DNA from: Bacteroidales bacterium
GTDB taxonomy: Bacteria > Bacteroidota > Bacteroidia > Bacteroidales > Marinifilaceae
NCBI GenBank assembly: GCA_015061245.1
Contig: SUWY01000006.1
Coordinates: 1 to 64,000 of the forward strand
Direction: 5' to 3'
Length of the DNA: 64,000 nt
The position numbers and the translations under genes are program-made. Position 1 is the stretch's first letter. Every line of letters starts with the position of its first letter. Positions 35,826-44,452 of the stretch are shown here, one piece after another. The notes below the pieces were generated by a model. The model was not told the DNA's origin, ran no database searches, and worked only from the letters and a program-made list of their open reading frames with translations.

Positions 35826-37382
35826 TTAGCTCTTTTTGTTAGCCTCCTGCAATCCGTAGTGCTTTCTCTTGTCCTCGGCCAAAAGCATCAAAGCAATTAC
35901 AACTGCAATTCCTCCGAATGCTGCGAAGATAAGCATTGGTACGGTGTAGTCGGTTGTTCCGTTTTGGGTGTATTTTCCAATTACATTTCCAATCAAAACA
36001 GGAACCATTGAAAGTCCGATGTTCTGGATGTAGAAGATAATTGAGTATGCAGAACCCAACAACTTGTTAGGAATAATCTTTGGAACTGATGGCCACATTG
36101 CTGATGGAACCAATGAGAATGCAATTCCCAAGATAATCATGATGATTACTGCGAACCACCATACATTCAACAATGGCATAGCGAATAGCAAGTGAACAAC
36201 TGTCAATAGGATAGATCCAAGAATCATAAGAGTTGCTCCCTTACCAATCTTATCGTATAGTGAACCAAATACAGGGGTCAATAGGATAGTTCCGAATGGA
36301 AGAAGGCCTGGAATAATACCTGCCAAGTCAGGATTAACACCATATTTGATAATCATCAAGTTTGTTGCGAACTTCAAGAATGGGAATACTCCTGAGTAGA
36401 ACATCAAGCATAGTAGAGTAATCAACCAGAATCCCTTATTGCTGAAAATCAACTTAAGGTCGCTCAATTTGAATTGATCGTCGCTCTCTGAAGCTTGCTC
36501 CTCTGAGGCCTCGCCTGCAGCCTTTGCAAGCTCTTTCTCCTTAACGATGCACTTGTCAACCTTAACATCCATTACGCGGTAAACCATGAATGCCAAGAAT
36601 CCAATGCAAAGTGCAGATGCTCCAATAAATACAGGTGTACTTACCAATCCTGAGCTCTTTGCAATTGGAAGAGCGAAGAACAAAGCGCAAGCGGTTCCAA
36701 TACGTGCAAGAGCTACCTGCAATCCCATTGCAAGAGCCATCTCCTTGCCGGCAAACCACTTAGCAATAATCTTTGTAACGGTGATACCTGTAATCTCGCA
36801 ACCTACGCCATATATTGCAAATCCAAGACATGCAATTGCTACTTGTGTTGGCAATCCGAAAATCTCTCCACTGAACGATGACTCAACTGCATACCATTTA
36901 ATGGCAGCTCCACCGAACATAAGGACTGTACTTAGCAATCCGGTGAAACGTACACCCATTTTGTCAAGGATAATACCTCCGAAGAATAGCATCAAAAGGA
37001 ATACGTTGATGTATCCGTATGCTCCTGAGAAGATTCCATACTCAGAGCTTGTCCAGCCTAATCCCTTAACAATTGAGGTAATCTTTTTTGGTGCTGTTGT
37101 AGGATTTCCCTCTGCATCAACAGTGTTGATAGTGTAGGTTTGATCCTCAGCAATGTTTTGTGCATTGAAATCGTCGGCAACTACTACTTTTGAAAGAGAG
37201 TCAATAGATAGATATGTTCCATCCTCGAAGTAGATAAGTTGTCCCTTTGTTGTAAGTGGAGCCTCAAGAGGTCCCATAACATCGGTGAAGAAGTAGGCCA
37301 TCATCATTGTCAATGATACAATGAGCAGGGCACTCCATCGAGCAGCTGCGCTGTCTCTTAGACTTTTGAATTTTTCTGTCAT
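35826..37382 (-). CDS. MFS transporter with a periplasmic insert after helix 1
   Basis: This 518-residue major facilitator has an unusual insert of about 60 polar residues between the first hydrophobic segment (LLIVSLTMMMAYFFTDVM) and the second (YGYINVFLLMLFFGG). The insert contains KGQLIYFEDGTYLSIDSL and is probably periplasmic. MFS motif A is present as GGIILDKMGVRFTG. The architecture resembles MFSD1-like carriers, for which dipeptides have been described, and the gene probably shares a transcript with the POT peptide transporter downstream. The substrate is therefore guessed to be peptides, at low confidence. Confidence 0.8.
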   Translation of the reverse strand: MTEKFKSLRDSAAARWSALLIVSLTMMMAYFFTDVMGPLEAPLTTKGQLIYFEDGTYLSIDSLSKVVVADDFNAQNIAEDQTYTINTVDAEGNPTTAPKKITSIVKGLGWTSSEYGIFSGAYGYINVFLLMLFFGGIILDKMGVRFTGLLSTVLMFGGAAIKWYAVESSFSGEIFGLPTQVAIACLGFAIYGVGCEITGITVTKIIAKWFAGKEMALAMGLQVALARIGTACALFFALPIAKSSGLVSTPVFIGASALCIGFLAFMVYRVMDVKVDKCIVKEKELAKAAGEASEEQASESDDQFKLSDLKLIFSNKGFWLITLLCLMFYSGVFPFLKFATNLMIIKYGVNPDLAGIIPGLLPFGTILLTPVFGSLYDKIGKGATLMILGSILLTVVHLLFAMPLLNVWWFAVIIMIILGIAFSLVPSAMWPSVPKIIPNKLLGSAYSIIFYIQNIGLSMVPVLIGNVIGKYTQNGTTDYTVPMLIFAAFGGIAVVIALMLLAEDKRKHYGLQEANKKS

Positions 37383-37479
37383 TTGTGTATTTGTTTTAGT
37401 TACTTATTTGCAAACGTTATCGCACATTCGTACAAGCGACAAATTTAGTGAAAATATGTGAAATACACAAAATAAAATA

Positions 37480-37508
37480 CCCCCGACAGTTCGTGTGAAC
37501 CGTGGGGG
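37480..37508 (-). terminator. terminator after tpiA
   Basis: On the minus strand GCCCCC and GGGGG (37504-37508 with 37480-37484) enclose a second small stem GTTC/GAAC and are followed by TATTTTATTTT. It lies 37 bp past the tpiA stop codon. Confidence 0.75.
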
Positions 37509-37544
37509 CAAATTGATAAAAATATCCTTATGTAAGATACTTAA

Positions 37545-38306
37545 TTAGTGATTGTTACGAGCGGTAATGATTGTCATGAAATCGTCTGCCTTCAATGAAG
37601 CTCCACCAATCAAACCTCCGTCAACGTTTGGCATAGAGAACAACTCATCAGCATTTTTAGCGTTACAGCTACCACCGTAAAGGATAGTTGTATCGTCAGC
37701 AACCTGCTCGCCATACTTCTCAGCAACTACGCTACGGATGAATTTGTGCATCTCCTCGGCCTGCTCTGATGTAGCGGTCTTACCTGTACCGATAGCCCAA
37801 ACCGGCTCGTATGCCAATACAATGTGTCCGAACTGCTCAGCTGTAAGGTTGAACAATCCCTCAACAATATCTTTCTTAACAACGTCGAAGTGCTTTCCTG
37901 CCTCGCGCTCCTCCAAAACCTCGCCAATACAGAAAATTACATCCAACTCGTTCTCAAGAGCCAAAGCTACCTTCTTAACAAGAATCTCGTTGGTCTCGCC
38001 ATAGTATGCACGACGCTCAGAGTGTCCCAAAATAACATATTTACAACCGGTTGATTTAACCATTGCTGCCGATACCTCTCCAGTGTATGCACCCTTAGCC
38101 TCAGCAGCGCAGTTCTCAGCAGCAACCTCAATGTCTGTAGCCAATCTGTTAACATCTGCAAGGTGGATGAATGGAGTTCCTACAATTACCTTAACTCCAG
38201 CTGGAGCAGCAGCCTTTACCTTCTCATTTACCTCCTTAGCCAACTTAATACCCTCAGCCAAGGTTGTGTTCATTTTCCAGTTTCCTGCAACAATTTTCTT
38301 TCTCAT
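37545..38306 (-). CDS. tpiA: triosephosphate isomerase
   Basis: This 253-residue TIM-barrel enzyme interconverts dihydroxyacetone phosphate and glyceraldehyde-3-phosphate. All catalytic elements are present: NWKMN near the N-terminus (Lys11), ILGHSERR (His electrophile), [15 protein letters not shown] with the catalytic Glu and the closing phosphate loop, and [10 protein letters not shown] near the end. In many Bacteroidetes tpiA is preceded by the same DoxX-like and DUF1599 genes seen here, and spacing is short (28 bp), so an operon is likely. Confidence 0.97.
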   Translation of the reverse strand: MRKKIVAGNWKMNTTLAEGIKLAKEVNEKVKAAAPAGVKVIVGTPFIHLADVNRLATDIEVAAENCAAEAKGAYTGEVSAAMVKSTGCKYVILGHSERRAYYGETNEILVKKVALALENELDVIFCIGEVLEEREAGKHFDVVKKDIVEGLFNLTAEQFGHIVLAYEPVWAIGTGKTATSEQAEEMHKFIRSVVAEKYGEQVADDTTILYGGSCNAKNADELFSMPNVDGGLIGGASLKADDFMTIITARNNH

Positions 38307-38334
38307 GTTGTATTTAAATTAAAGTTAATAAAAT

Positions 38335-39333
38335 CTATCCTCTTTTTGCCACAGCTGTACCGAGTAGAAGTACAAGCAAGGCAACTGCTACAATCAATGT
38401 GTAGTTTTTTGCTTTACTCTGTTGTATGGCGCACTCAACAACTCCTTTTTCTTTTAGTTTTTCGAGCGAGGGCATACTATTGTAGCTCCACTTCCCGATT
38501 ATCACGCCATCGGTAACTGCAACCAATCCCGCCTTTGGGCGCATCAAATTTTTTAGCCCCATCTCGTCGGCAAGGTTGAATTCGTATGGCATATTGCCAC
38601 TGCGCATATACTCAATTTGACTCTGTAGGTTGCTCGAGGTGTATGCGTAAAACTCCAAACCTCGCTCGTTGCAATACATAAAGAGTTTGTTGAACTCGTC
38701 CTGTATTTCTGGAGTCACTCTGTTCAAATCAGGAATAACCTGAATAAGGGCAGTGCCGTTCATCTCCTTGTGGAGAATTGGCTCTATTTTTGCACCCTCA
38801 GCATATTGGGACATTCCAATAAGTGGTTGGTTTTCATAGCAATCCATTCCCACTTTGCACCCAAGAATAATGAGGAACATAAATACCACATCGCGTTTAA
38901 ATGACTCCTTTGTTGCTTTTAAACGCTCGCGAATAAGAAACAAATAGGTGGCAGGAATCATAAGAATGATGTTCTTAAAGAATGTCTGCCAATTTGTCAA
39001 TGTTATTGTAGAACCAAAGCAGCCGCAATCCTCAACCTTGTCTGTAACTGCAATAGCAAATGTCAAGCCTGTAAAGAGGAACATTGTGACAAATGCAAGA
39101 GTCGCTCCACGTTCGGCTTTGTAGTTCAGCCACAGTGATAATCCGGTGGTTAGTTCCAGCAGAATAACCAATGCGGTGGCGTATATAGCAAGATTGGTCC
39201 ATGAGTCCAATCCAAATGCGTATAGGTATTCGGAGATACTATATGCAAAGCCTTGGGGATCTACGCATTTGGTAAAACCCGAAAATAGGAATGTTGCTCC
39301 TAAAATAAATCTTGAAATACCTGCCAACAACAT
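38335..39333 (-). CDS. DoxX/MauE-like membrane protein with C-terminal domain (BT_3928-like)
   Basis: This 332-residue inner-membrane protein has four helices in the first half (ISRFILGATFLFSGFTK, LAIYATALVILLELTTGLSLW, FVTMFLFTGLTFAIAV, and a fourth after NWQTFFKNIILMIPATYLFL). The motif VEDCGCFG between helices is shared with DoxX/MauE proteins that act in redox chemistry. A soluble domain (residues about 175-300) and a last helix near the C-terminus follow. It lies between DUF1599 and tpiA, an order that I recall as conserved in Bacteroidetes. Its molecular role is not established. The stop codon of DUF1599 and this start codon adjoin. Confidence 0.8.
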   Translation of the reverse strand: MLLAGISRFILGATFLFSGFTKCVDPQGFAYSISEYLYAFGLDSWTNLAIYATALVILLELTTGLSLWLNYKAERGATLAFVTMFLFTGLTFAIAVTDKVEDCGCFGSTITLTNWQTFFKNIILMIPATYLFLIRERLKATKESFKRDVVFMFLIILGCKVGMDCYENQPLIGMSQYAEGAKIEPILHKEMNGTALIQVIPDLNRVTPEIQDEFNKLFMYCNERGLEFYAYTSSNLQSQIEYMRSGNMPYEFNLADEMGLKNLMRPKAGLVAVTDGVIIGKWSYNSMPSLEKLKEKGVVECAIQQSKAKNYTLIVAVALLVLLLGTAVAKRG

Positions 39334-39882
39334 CTATGCCTCAATAACTAACCTGATTAGGGCAAAAACAGAGTAGTTGATCATATCGAAGTAGTTCGCA
39401 TCAATTCCTTCGGAAATCAGTGTTGCTCCGTTATGATCCTCAATCTCCTTTGTTCTATTTATCTTCATAAGAATCAAGTCTGTATAAGAGCTTACTCGCA
39501 TACTGCGCCAAGCCTCATCGTAATCATGATTCTTGTCAAGCATCAGCTTCTTTGCAAGATTGAAATAGTGCAGATATCGCTCCTTTACCAATTCGCGATT
39601 ATCATCGGCATTCTCGGTATTAGCTACACCCAACTCCAACTGAATCAACCCCATAATAGCATAGTTGATTATTCCGATAAACTCTGGAACAACCCCCTCG
39701 TTTACCTTAGAGATACCTTTGCACTCTATGCTTCTGATGCGGTTTGCCTTGATAAAAATCTGGTCGGTAATCGATGTAGGACGCATAATGCGCCATGCTG
39801 TGCCGTAATCTTCCATCTTTTTCAAGAAAATTTCGCTACACAGATTTATTACCTGGTCGAATTGTTGAGCTGTATCTGCCAT
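39334..39882 (-). CDS. DUF1599 protein
   Basis: This 182-residue soluble protein consists of two similar halves: IFLKKMEDYGTAWRIMRPTSITDQIFIKANRI near the N-terminus and KLMLDKNHDYDEAWRSMRVSSYTDLILMKINR later (quoted in part as EDYGTAWRIMRPTS and HDYDEAWRSMRVSS). Each half ends in a segment such as IGIINYAIMGLIQLEL. This internal duplication is the DUF1599 signature. The function is unknown; the helical, Asp/Glu-rich pattern recalls all-alpha NTP pyrophosphatases, but that is only an impression. It heads the operon with the DoxX-like gene and tpiA and diverges from folP, with 77 bp between starts. Confidence 0.85.
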   Translation of the reverse strand: MADTAQQFDQVINLCSEIFLKKMEDYGTAWRIMRPTSITDQIFIKANRIRSIECKGISKVNEGVVPEFIGIINYAIMGLIQLELGVANTENADDNRELVKERYLHYFNLAKKLMLDKNHDYDEAWRSMRVSSYTDLILMKINRTKEIEDHNGATLISEGIDANYFDMINYSVFALIRLVIEA

Positions 39883-39959
39883 ATTTTTTTTACTTTTGCC
39901 AAATAAAATGCACTAATGCGTTTCAAACTGCAAAAATACAAAAAAATGGTTTAAAAACT

Positions 39960-40790
39960 ATGGCTAATTGTATTGAAATAGACGGTAAAAAGATAGATTT
40001 TTCCGATAGGGCTGTAATGGGAATTCTCAACGTTACGCCAGACTCCTTTTACGATGGTGGCAGTTACTGTTCAGAGGTGGAGTTGCGTAACAGAATAGAT
40101 CAGATTTTAGACGAGGGCGCCTCGATAATTGACGTTGGAGCATACTCAACCCGTCCCGGAGCGCCCGAGGTATCGGCCGAGGAGGAGTTGAAACGTTTAG
40201 ACTTGGCAATGGAGTTGATTCGCCGTTATCATCCCGAGGCTCTTGTCTCGATTGATACCTTCCGCTCCTCTGTTGCATCGGCAATTAATCGCTGTTTTGG
40301 CCCGGTTATAGTAAATGATATATCGGGAGGAACTATGGATTCCGCAATGTTTGATTTTATCTCAAATAGTGGATTACCCTATATCATGATGCACATCCAG
40401 GGAACTCCGGAAAATATGCAGAATAATCCAAAATACGATAATGTGACTGCCCGGGTTAAGGAGTTTTTTCAAGAGAGAGTCTCTTTACTTAACGAGCGAG
40501 GTTTCTCGAATTTAATTCTTGATCCTGGTTTTGGGTTCGGTAAGAGCATAGCGCACAATTATCAACTGCTTAATGAGATGGATTCGCTGCTTGAGTTTGA
40601 GTTGCCGTTGTTGGTTGGAGTGTCGAGGAAGTCAATGATATACAAGGTTCTTGGTTTTACTCCAAACGAGGCCTTGAATGGAACTACGGTTCTGAATACT
40701 ATTGCTTTGCTTCGTGGTGCTTCAATTTTGAGAGTGCATGATGTAAAGGAGGCGGTTGAGGCGGTGAGGTTGGTTAATAAGATAAGGTGA
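39960..40790 (+). CDS. folP: dihydropteroate synthase
   Basis: This TIM-barrel enzyme of about 276 residues joins p-aminobenzoate to hydroxymethyl-dihydropterin diphosphate in folate synthesis and is the target of sulfonamides. Signatures in order are [60 protein letters not shown] and [10 protein letters not shown]. The start is set at ATG 39960 ([11 protein letters not shown]); the ORF is open further upstream but that part overlaps the divergent DUF1599 gene. It is followed by a 190-bp AAAGGTG repeat tract instead of a recognisable terminator. Confidence 0.96.
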   Translation: MANCIEIDGKKIDFSDRAVMGILNVTPDSFYDGGSYCSEVELRNRIDQILDEGASIIDVGAYSTRPGAPEVSAEEELKRLDLAMELIRRYHPEALVSIDTFRSSVASAINRCFGPVIVNDISGGTMDSAMFDFISNSGLPYIMMHIQGTPENMQNNPKYDNVTARVKEFFQERVSLLNERGFSNLILDPGFGFGKSIAHNYQLLNEMDSLLEFELPLLVGVSRKSMIYKVLGFTPNEALNGTTVLNTIALLRGASILRVHDVKEAVEAVRLVNKIR

Positions 40791-40980
40791 AAGGGGAGAG
40801 GTGAAAGGTGAAAGGTAAAAGGTGAAAGGTAAAAGGTGAAAGGTAAAAGGTAAAAGGTAAAAGGTGAAAGGTGAAAGGTAAAAGGTGAAAGGTAAAAGGT
40901 AAAAGGTGAAAGGGGAGAGGTGAAAGGTAAAAGGTAAAAGAGGAGATGTAAGAGGTGAAAGGGGAGAGGTAAGTGAGGCG
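40786..40980 (+). repeat. AAAGGTG / AAAGGTA heptad tandem repeat
   Basis: About 25 units of a 7-bp motif (AAAGGTG, AAAGGTA, AGGGGAG, AGAGGTG) run without a gap from the last codons of folP to 30 bp before the nitroreductase start. The strand is purine-only over long stretches, so the transcript would be unstructured and the DNA could form a triplex or slip in replication. Related tracts occur at 58300-58370 and 62700-62750. Reverse-strand ORFs of Pro/Leu/Phe/Thr across the tract are artefacts. Confidence 0.9.
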
Positions 40981-41010
40981 AGTAATGAAAATAAACAAAC
41001 GAATAAAATT

Positions 41011-41619
41011 ATGAGACAGGTATTTACAAGTTTTGTGGCTGTAGCAATGGTTGTTGTTGCGGTTGCATGTAGTGGAAATGGAGTATCAAAGAGTGTTAAT
41101 GTGAATGAAGCGTACGATAACATTATGACCCGTACAAGTATTCGAAGTTACACTTCTGAAACAATTTCAAAAGATACAATTACTCTGTTGTTAAAAGCCG
41201 GAATGGCCTCGCCTACTGCAGTAAATAAGCAGCCATGGAAATTTGTGGCAATAACCGATAGAGTTATGTTGGATTCTATAGCCAAAGCGTTCCCCTATGC
41301 TCGATTTGCTAAGCAGGCTCCATTGATTATCGTACCTTGTGGAGATAACATGAATATGCTTCCCGGGGATATGGCACAACTATGGATTCAGGATCTTTCT
41401 GCTGCTACCGAGAATATTCTTTTGGCTGCAAACTCTTTGGGGTTAGGTGCTGTTTGGTGTATGTGTTATCCTAATTATCAGTTGATTAATTCGTTGCGCG
41501 ATATTGCTCAATTGCCCTCGTCATTAACCCCTCTTTGCCTTGTTGTTATTGGTCACCCGGCTCAAAATCCGGAACCCAAAAACAAATGGAAAGAGGAGAA
41601 TGTCTTGTGGAGGGAGTAA
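41011..41619 (+). CDS. nitroreductase-family lipoprotein
   Basis: This 202-residue flavoprotein of the nitroreductase family has [14 protein letters not shown] with the FMN-phosphate-binding Arg-Ser-x-R pattern, [15 protein letters not shown], and [11 protein letters not shown] near the second flavin loop. Unusually it begins with a lipoprotein signal (VVVAVACSG, Cys near residue 20), so the enzyme would act outside the cytoplasm. NAD(P)H is not available there, which makes the electron donor unclear. The last codons (LWRE and stop) are part of a 25-bp direct repeat that flanks the next gene, a KilA-N cassette. Confidence 0.87.
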   Translation: MRQVFTSFVAVAMVVVAVACSGNGVSKSVNVNEAYDNIMTRTSIRSYTSETISKDTITLLLKAGMASPTAVNKQPWKFVAITDRVMLDSIAKAFPYARFAKQAPLIIVPCGDNMNMLPGDMAQLWIQDLSAATENILLAANSLGLGAVWCMCYPNYQLINSLRDIAQLPSSLTPLCLVVIGHPAQNPEPKNKWKEENVLWRE

Positions 41620-41629
41620 TCTATTTTAA
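41605..41629. repeat. left copy of 25-bp perfect direct repeat flanking the KilA-N cassette
   Basis: The sequence begins TTGTGGAGGG and ends CTATTTTAA, and is identical to 42564-42588. It contains the end of the nitroreductase gene on the plus strand and the last two codons plus stop of the KilA-N gene on the minus strand. Confidence 0.9.
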
Positions 41630-42424
41630 TAGTTTTCGGCTATTAGTTGCCTCTAAGATCTTCATCTGTTGAATGGCAATTTGATTTAGTCTAATTAGAC
41701 GTTCTTTTTGAGATATATTCTCCTCTATTAGAAGAGCGTTAATATTCTCCATATTAGATAAACATATTAGTTCATTAATAGTGGCGTAGTCACGAATATT
41801 TCCTTTTAAGGTTGGATTCATTTTACGCCACTCTTTTGATGTTATGCCAAACAATGCGACATTTAGAACATCTGCTTCGTTAGCATAAACATAAGAAATT
41901 TGTTGTGGTGTCAGTTCTAAAGGAATTAAATGTTGTCTTACTGCATCAGTGTGAATGTGATAGTTGATTTTAGATAGTTCTCGGCGTGCGCTCCAGCCTA
42001 TTTGTTCTTGTTTTTCAGCTTGGAGACGTTGATACTCTTTGACGAGTAATAGCTGAAAACGGGGGCTGATCCACATTCCAAAATGATATGCAATATCTTT
42101 GTGTGCATATGTGCCACCGTATCTGCCTGCTTTGGCAATAATTCCAATTGCGTTAGTTTTATTAATCCAGGTTTTAACTGATAGGATAAAATTATTTGTT
42201 CCTGCCATATTTCTAATTGTACCGAATTCGGTATAATTAAAATTTGGATTATATAAAGATTCCCATTCACCAATATAGTCAATAGTACTCTTTAAGCTCA
42301 TCCATTTAAAGATTATATGTTCTTGCATTTGGCTATGCGCCATGTCAGTTAAAGAGATATAGTCCTCTTTGCCGTACTCTAATAGTGAGATTTCTGTGTT
42401 TTCAATGTTGATTTTCCTTTTCAT
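41621..42424 (-). CDS. KilA-N domain protein on an apparent inserted cassette
   Basis: This 267-residue protein has a KilA-N domain in the first 110 residues (SLLEYGKEDYISLTDMAHS, IFKWMSLKSTIDYIGEWE, YTEFGTIRN, SVKTWINKTNAIGI, followed by GRYGGTYAHKDIAYHFG and WISPRFQLLLVKEY). This is a DNA-binding module of phages and large DNA viruses that is related to the APSES fold and often carried by prophages and defence islands. The C-terminal part (AEKQEQIGWSARRELSKINY onward) is helical and unassigned. The gene and its terminal hairpin sit exactly between two copies of a 25-bp direct repeat, and the repeat supplies its last codons. This indicates recent arrival. A reverse promoter lies in the AT-rich stretch 42430-42530. 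Confidence 0.9.
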   Translation of the reverse strand: MKRKINIENTEISLLEYGKEDYISLTDMAHSQMQEHIIFKWMSLKSTIDYIGEWESLYNPNFNYTEFGTIRNMAGTNNFILSVKTWINKTNAIGIIAKAGRYGGTYAHKDIAYHFGMWISPRFQLLLVKEYQRLQAEKQEQIGWSARRELSKINYHIHTDAVRQHLIPLELTPQQISYVYANEADVLNVALFGITSKEWRKMNPTLKGNIRDYATINELICLSNMENINALLIEENISQKERLIRLNQIAIQQMKILEATNSRKLLK

Positions 42425-42530
42425 TGTGAATAGTAGTTTTGGTTAAATAATTGTGCAAATATATTTAATTTATAAACATTATGTATATAATAAGGAATTA
42501 AATATACAAAAATTAAATTGGTTGATGCAA

Positions 42531-42562
42531 AAAAAAGAGTTCGGGAATACCGAACTCTATCT
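42531..42562 (-). terminator. terminator between the methyltransferase and KilA-N genes
   Basis: On the minus strand GAGTTCGG and CCGAACTC (42552-42559 region with 42538-42545) form an 8-bp stem around a short loop, followed by a run of eight Ts. It ends the miaB-methyltransferase transcript and lies inside the segment bounded by the 25-bp repeats. Confidence 0.75.
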
Positions 42563-42563
42563 T

Positions 42564-42588
42564 TTGTGGAGGGAGTAATCTATTTTAA
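42564..42588. repeat. right copy of the 25-bp direct repeat
   Basis: It is identical to 41605-41629 and overlaps the last three codons of the RNA methyltransferase gene. The two copies are 959 bp apart. The flanks diverge immediately outside on the right (GGTGGG) and inside on the left (TAGTTT). Confidence 0.9.
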
Positions 42589-43125
42589 GGTGGGAAGGAG
42601 GGGTTTTATGGTTTGCCATAGAACCATTCCCACTGTGACAGAAACGTTGAATGAGTGTTTTGTTCCGAATTGCGGAATTTCAAGAGTTGAGTAGCAAAGG
42701 TCAATCACCTCTTGTTGTACACCCTTAACCTCGTTTCCAAAGATCAGAGCGTATTTTTTGTCTGTTTCCGGTTCAAAGTTCTCAAGTGATATGCTCTTTT
42801 CTGTCTGCTCAACCGAGAGTAGAGTGTAGCCCTCGCTACGCAACTTTTCGCATAGGGTAACGCTATCTTTTACATACTCCCAATCAACGGCATCTTCTGC
42901 GCCAAGTGCGGTTTTGTGCACCTCGCGGTTTTCGGGAGTGGGGCATATACCGCAAAGCCAAATCTTTTCAATGCGGAAGGCATCGGCAGTTCTGAATACC
43001 GAGCCAACATTGTTTTGGCTGCGAACGTTATCTAATACAATTACAACAGGAATTTTTGCAGCCTCTTTAAACTGTTCTGTTGATATTCTGTTCAGCTCTT
43101 CGCTCTCTAATTTTCTATGTTCCAT
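42580..43125 (-). CDS. SpoU/TrmH-family RNA 2'-O-methyltransferase
   Basis: This SPOUT-class enzyme of about 181 residues transfers a methyl group from SAM to a ribose 2'-OH in tRNA or rRNA. Motif 1 is LDNVRSQNNVGSVFRTADAF, motif 2 includes ALIFGNEVKGV, and motif 3 is LEIPQFGTKHSFNVSVTVGMVLW (core IPQFGTKHSFNVSV). It is the short form lacking an N-terminal RNA-binding extension. I choose the ATG at 43125 because it overlaps the miaB stop as TAATG; an upstream in-frame ATG adds twelve unconserved residues that lie inside miaB. The exact target base cannot be read from sequence. Confidence 0.9.
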   Translation of the reverse strand: MEHRKLESEELNRISTEQFKEAAKIPVVIVLDNVRSQNNVGSVFRTADAFRIEKIWLCGICPTPENREVHKTALGAEDAVDWEYVKDSVTLCEKLRSEGYTLLSVEQTEKSISLENFEPETDKKYALIFGNEVKGVQQEVIDLCYSTLEIPQFGTKHSFNVSVTVGMVLWQTIKPLLPTLK

Positions 43126-44447
43126 TATACTAACTCTCCAATCAATGTGGCAGATGTGCAACTGTTTACTTTGACATTTACCAATGTTCCAATCTTAATG
43201 CCTTGTGCAGGGAAAACTACAACTTTGTTTTGACTTGTTCTGCCAAACATCTCTTTGTCGCTCTTTTTTGAAACTCCCTCGACAAGAACCTCGAAACTCT
43301 TTCCCAAGTCGCGCTGATTACTCTCTTCCGACCATTTAGTCTGTAGCTCAATAAGTTCTGCCAAGCGCCGTCCCTTTGTCTCCTCGTCCACATTATCGGG
43401 TAAATTCTTGCTTGCCATAGTCCCGGGACGCTCAGAGTACTTAAACATAAAGGCTAAGTCAAAGCCAACCTCCTTCATTAGCGATAGTGTCTGTTGGTAA
43501 TCCTCCTCGCTTTCGTTGTGGAAGCCGACAAAAACATCGGTTGATATTCCGCACTCCGGAATAATTCTGCGAATAGCTGCAATTCTATCCAAATACCACT
43601 CACGGGTATATTTTCGGTTCATATCCTTTAGAACTGAGTTACTTCCCGATTGTACCGGCAAATGGATGCTTTTGCAAATATTATGGTGTTTTGCTATTAC
43701 GTGCAAGGTTTCGTCGCTCATATCTTTCGGGTGGCTTGTAGAGAAACGGATTCTCATATCCGGAGCTGTTGTCGCCACCAATTCAAGCAGGGCAGGAAAG
43801 TCGGTAATTTCCTCTCCTTCAATATGCTTGTATGAGTTTACATTTTGTCCCAATAGGGTAACCTCTTTGTAACCTTTACTTTGTAAATCAAGTAGTTCTG
43901 TAATAATACTCTTGGGTGAACGGCTACGCTCTCGTCCGCGAGTATATGGAACAATACAGTATGTGCAGAAGTTATTGCAACCTCGCATAATAGAGATAAA
44001 ACCCGAGATGGCAGTTGAATCCAAGCGAGTTGGACATACATTTTTGTATGTCTCATTTTCAGATAGATCTACGTTGATTGCCTTCTCTCCATTCTCTGCT
44101 AATTTGATAAGGCGAGGTAAATCCAGATAAGCATCCGGTCCAACAACAATGTTAAGTTGTTTCTCCTCCTCAAAGAGGCGGTCGCCCAATCTTTCTGCCA
44201 TACAACCCATAATTCCGATAAGAAGATTTGGGTTCTGTTTTCTAACCTCTGCAAAACCACGAATTCTTCCGCGAACACGTTGTTCTGCATTTTCGCGTAC
44301 CGAGCAGGTGTTTACCAATATTATGTCGGCAGTAAATCTGTCCTCTGTTCTTTCGTATCCCTCTTGCTCCAAAATTGAAGCAACCACCTCACTGTCTGCC
44401 ACATTCATCTGGCAGCCGTATGTCTCTATATAAAAGTATTTTAGCAT
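43125..44447 (-). CDS. miaB: tRNA-2-methylthio-N6-dimethylallyladenosine synthase MiaB
   Basis: This 440-residue methylthiotransferase has all three domains. The N-terminal MTTase part (YIETYGCQMNVADSE, LVNTCSVRENA, IMGCMAER) holds three cysteines for the auxiliary cluster. The radical SAM domain has RGCNNFCTYCIVPYTRGRE with the CxxxCxxC site. A C-terminal TRAM domain covers about residues 375-440. It adds the methylthio group at tRNA position 37, in the cytoplasm. It overlaps the downstream methyltransferase by one base and follows an outer-membrane gene by 5 bp. Confidence 0.96.
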   Translation of the reverse strand: MLKYFYIETYGCQMNVADSEVVASILEQEGYERTEDRFTADIILVNTCSVRENAEQRVRGRIRGFAEVRKQNPNLLIGIMGCMAERLGDRLFEEEKQLNIVVGPDAYLDLPRLIKLAENGEKAINVDLSENETYKNVCPTRLDSTAISGFISIMRGCNNFCTYCIVPYTRGRERSRSPKSIITELLDLQSKGYKEVTLLGQNVNSYKHIEGEEITDFPALLELVATTAPDMRIRFSTSHPKDMSDETLHVIAKHHNICKSIHLPVQSGSNSVLKDMNRKYTREWYLDRIAAIRRIIPECGISTDVFVGFHNESEEDYQQTLSLMKEVGFDLAFMFKYSERPGTMASKNLPDNVDEETKGRRLAELIELQTKWSEESNQRDLGKSFEVLVEGVSKKSDKEMFGRTSQNKVVVFPAQGIKIGTLVNVKVNSCTSATLIGELV

Positions 44448-44452
44448 GAATT

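Noticed and set aside
40722-41123. Reverse-strand ORFs rich in Leu, Pro, Phe and Thr (74 and 133 residues)
   Set aside because: They translate the AAAGGTG heptad tract and overlap the ends of folP and the nitroreductase gene.
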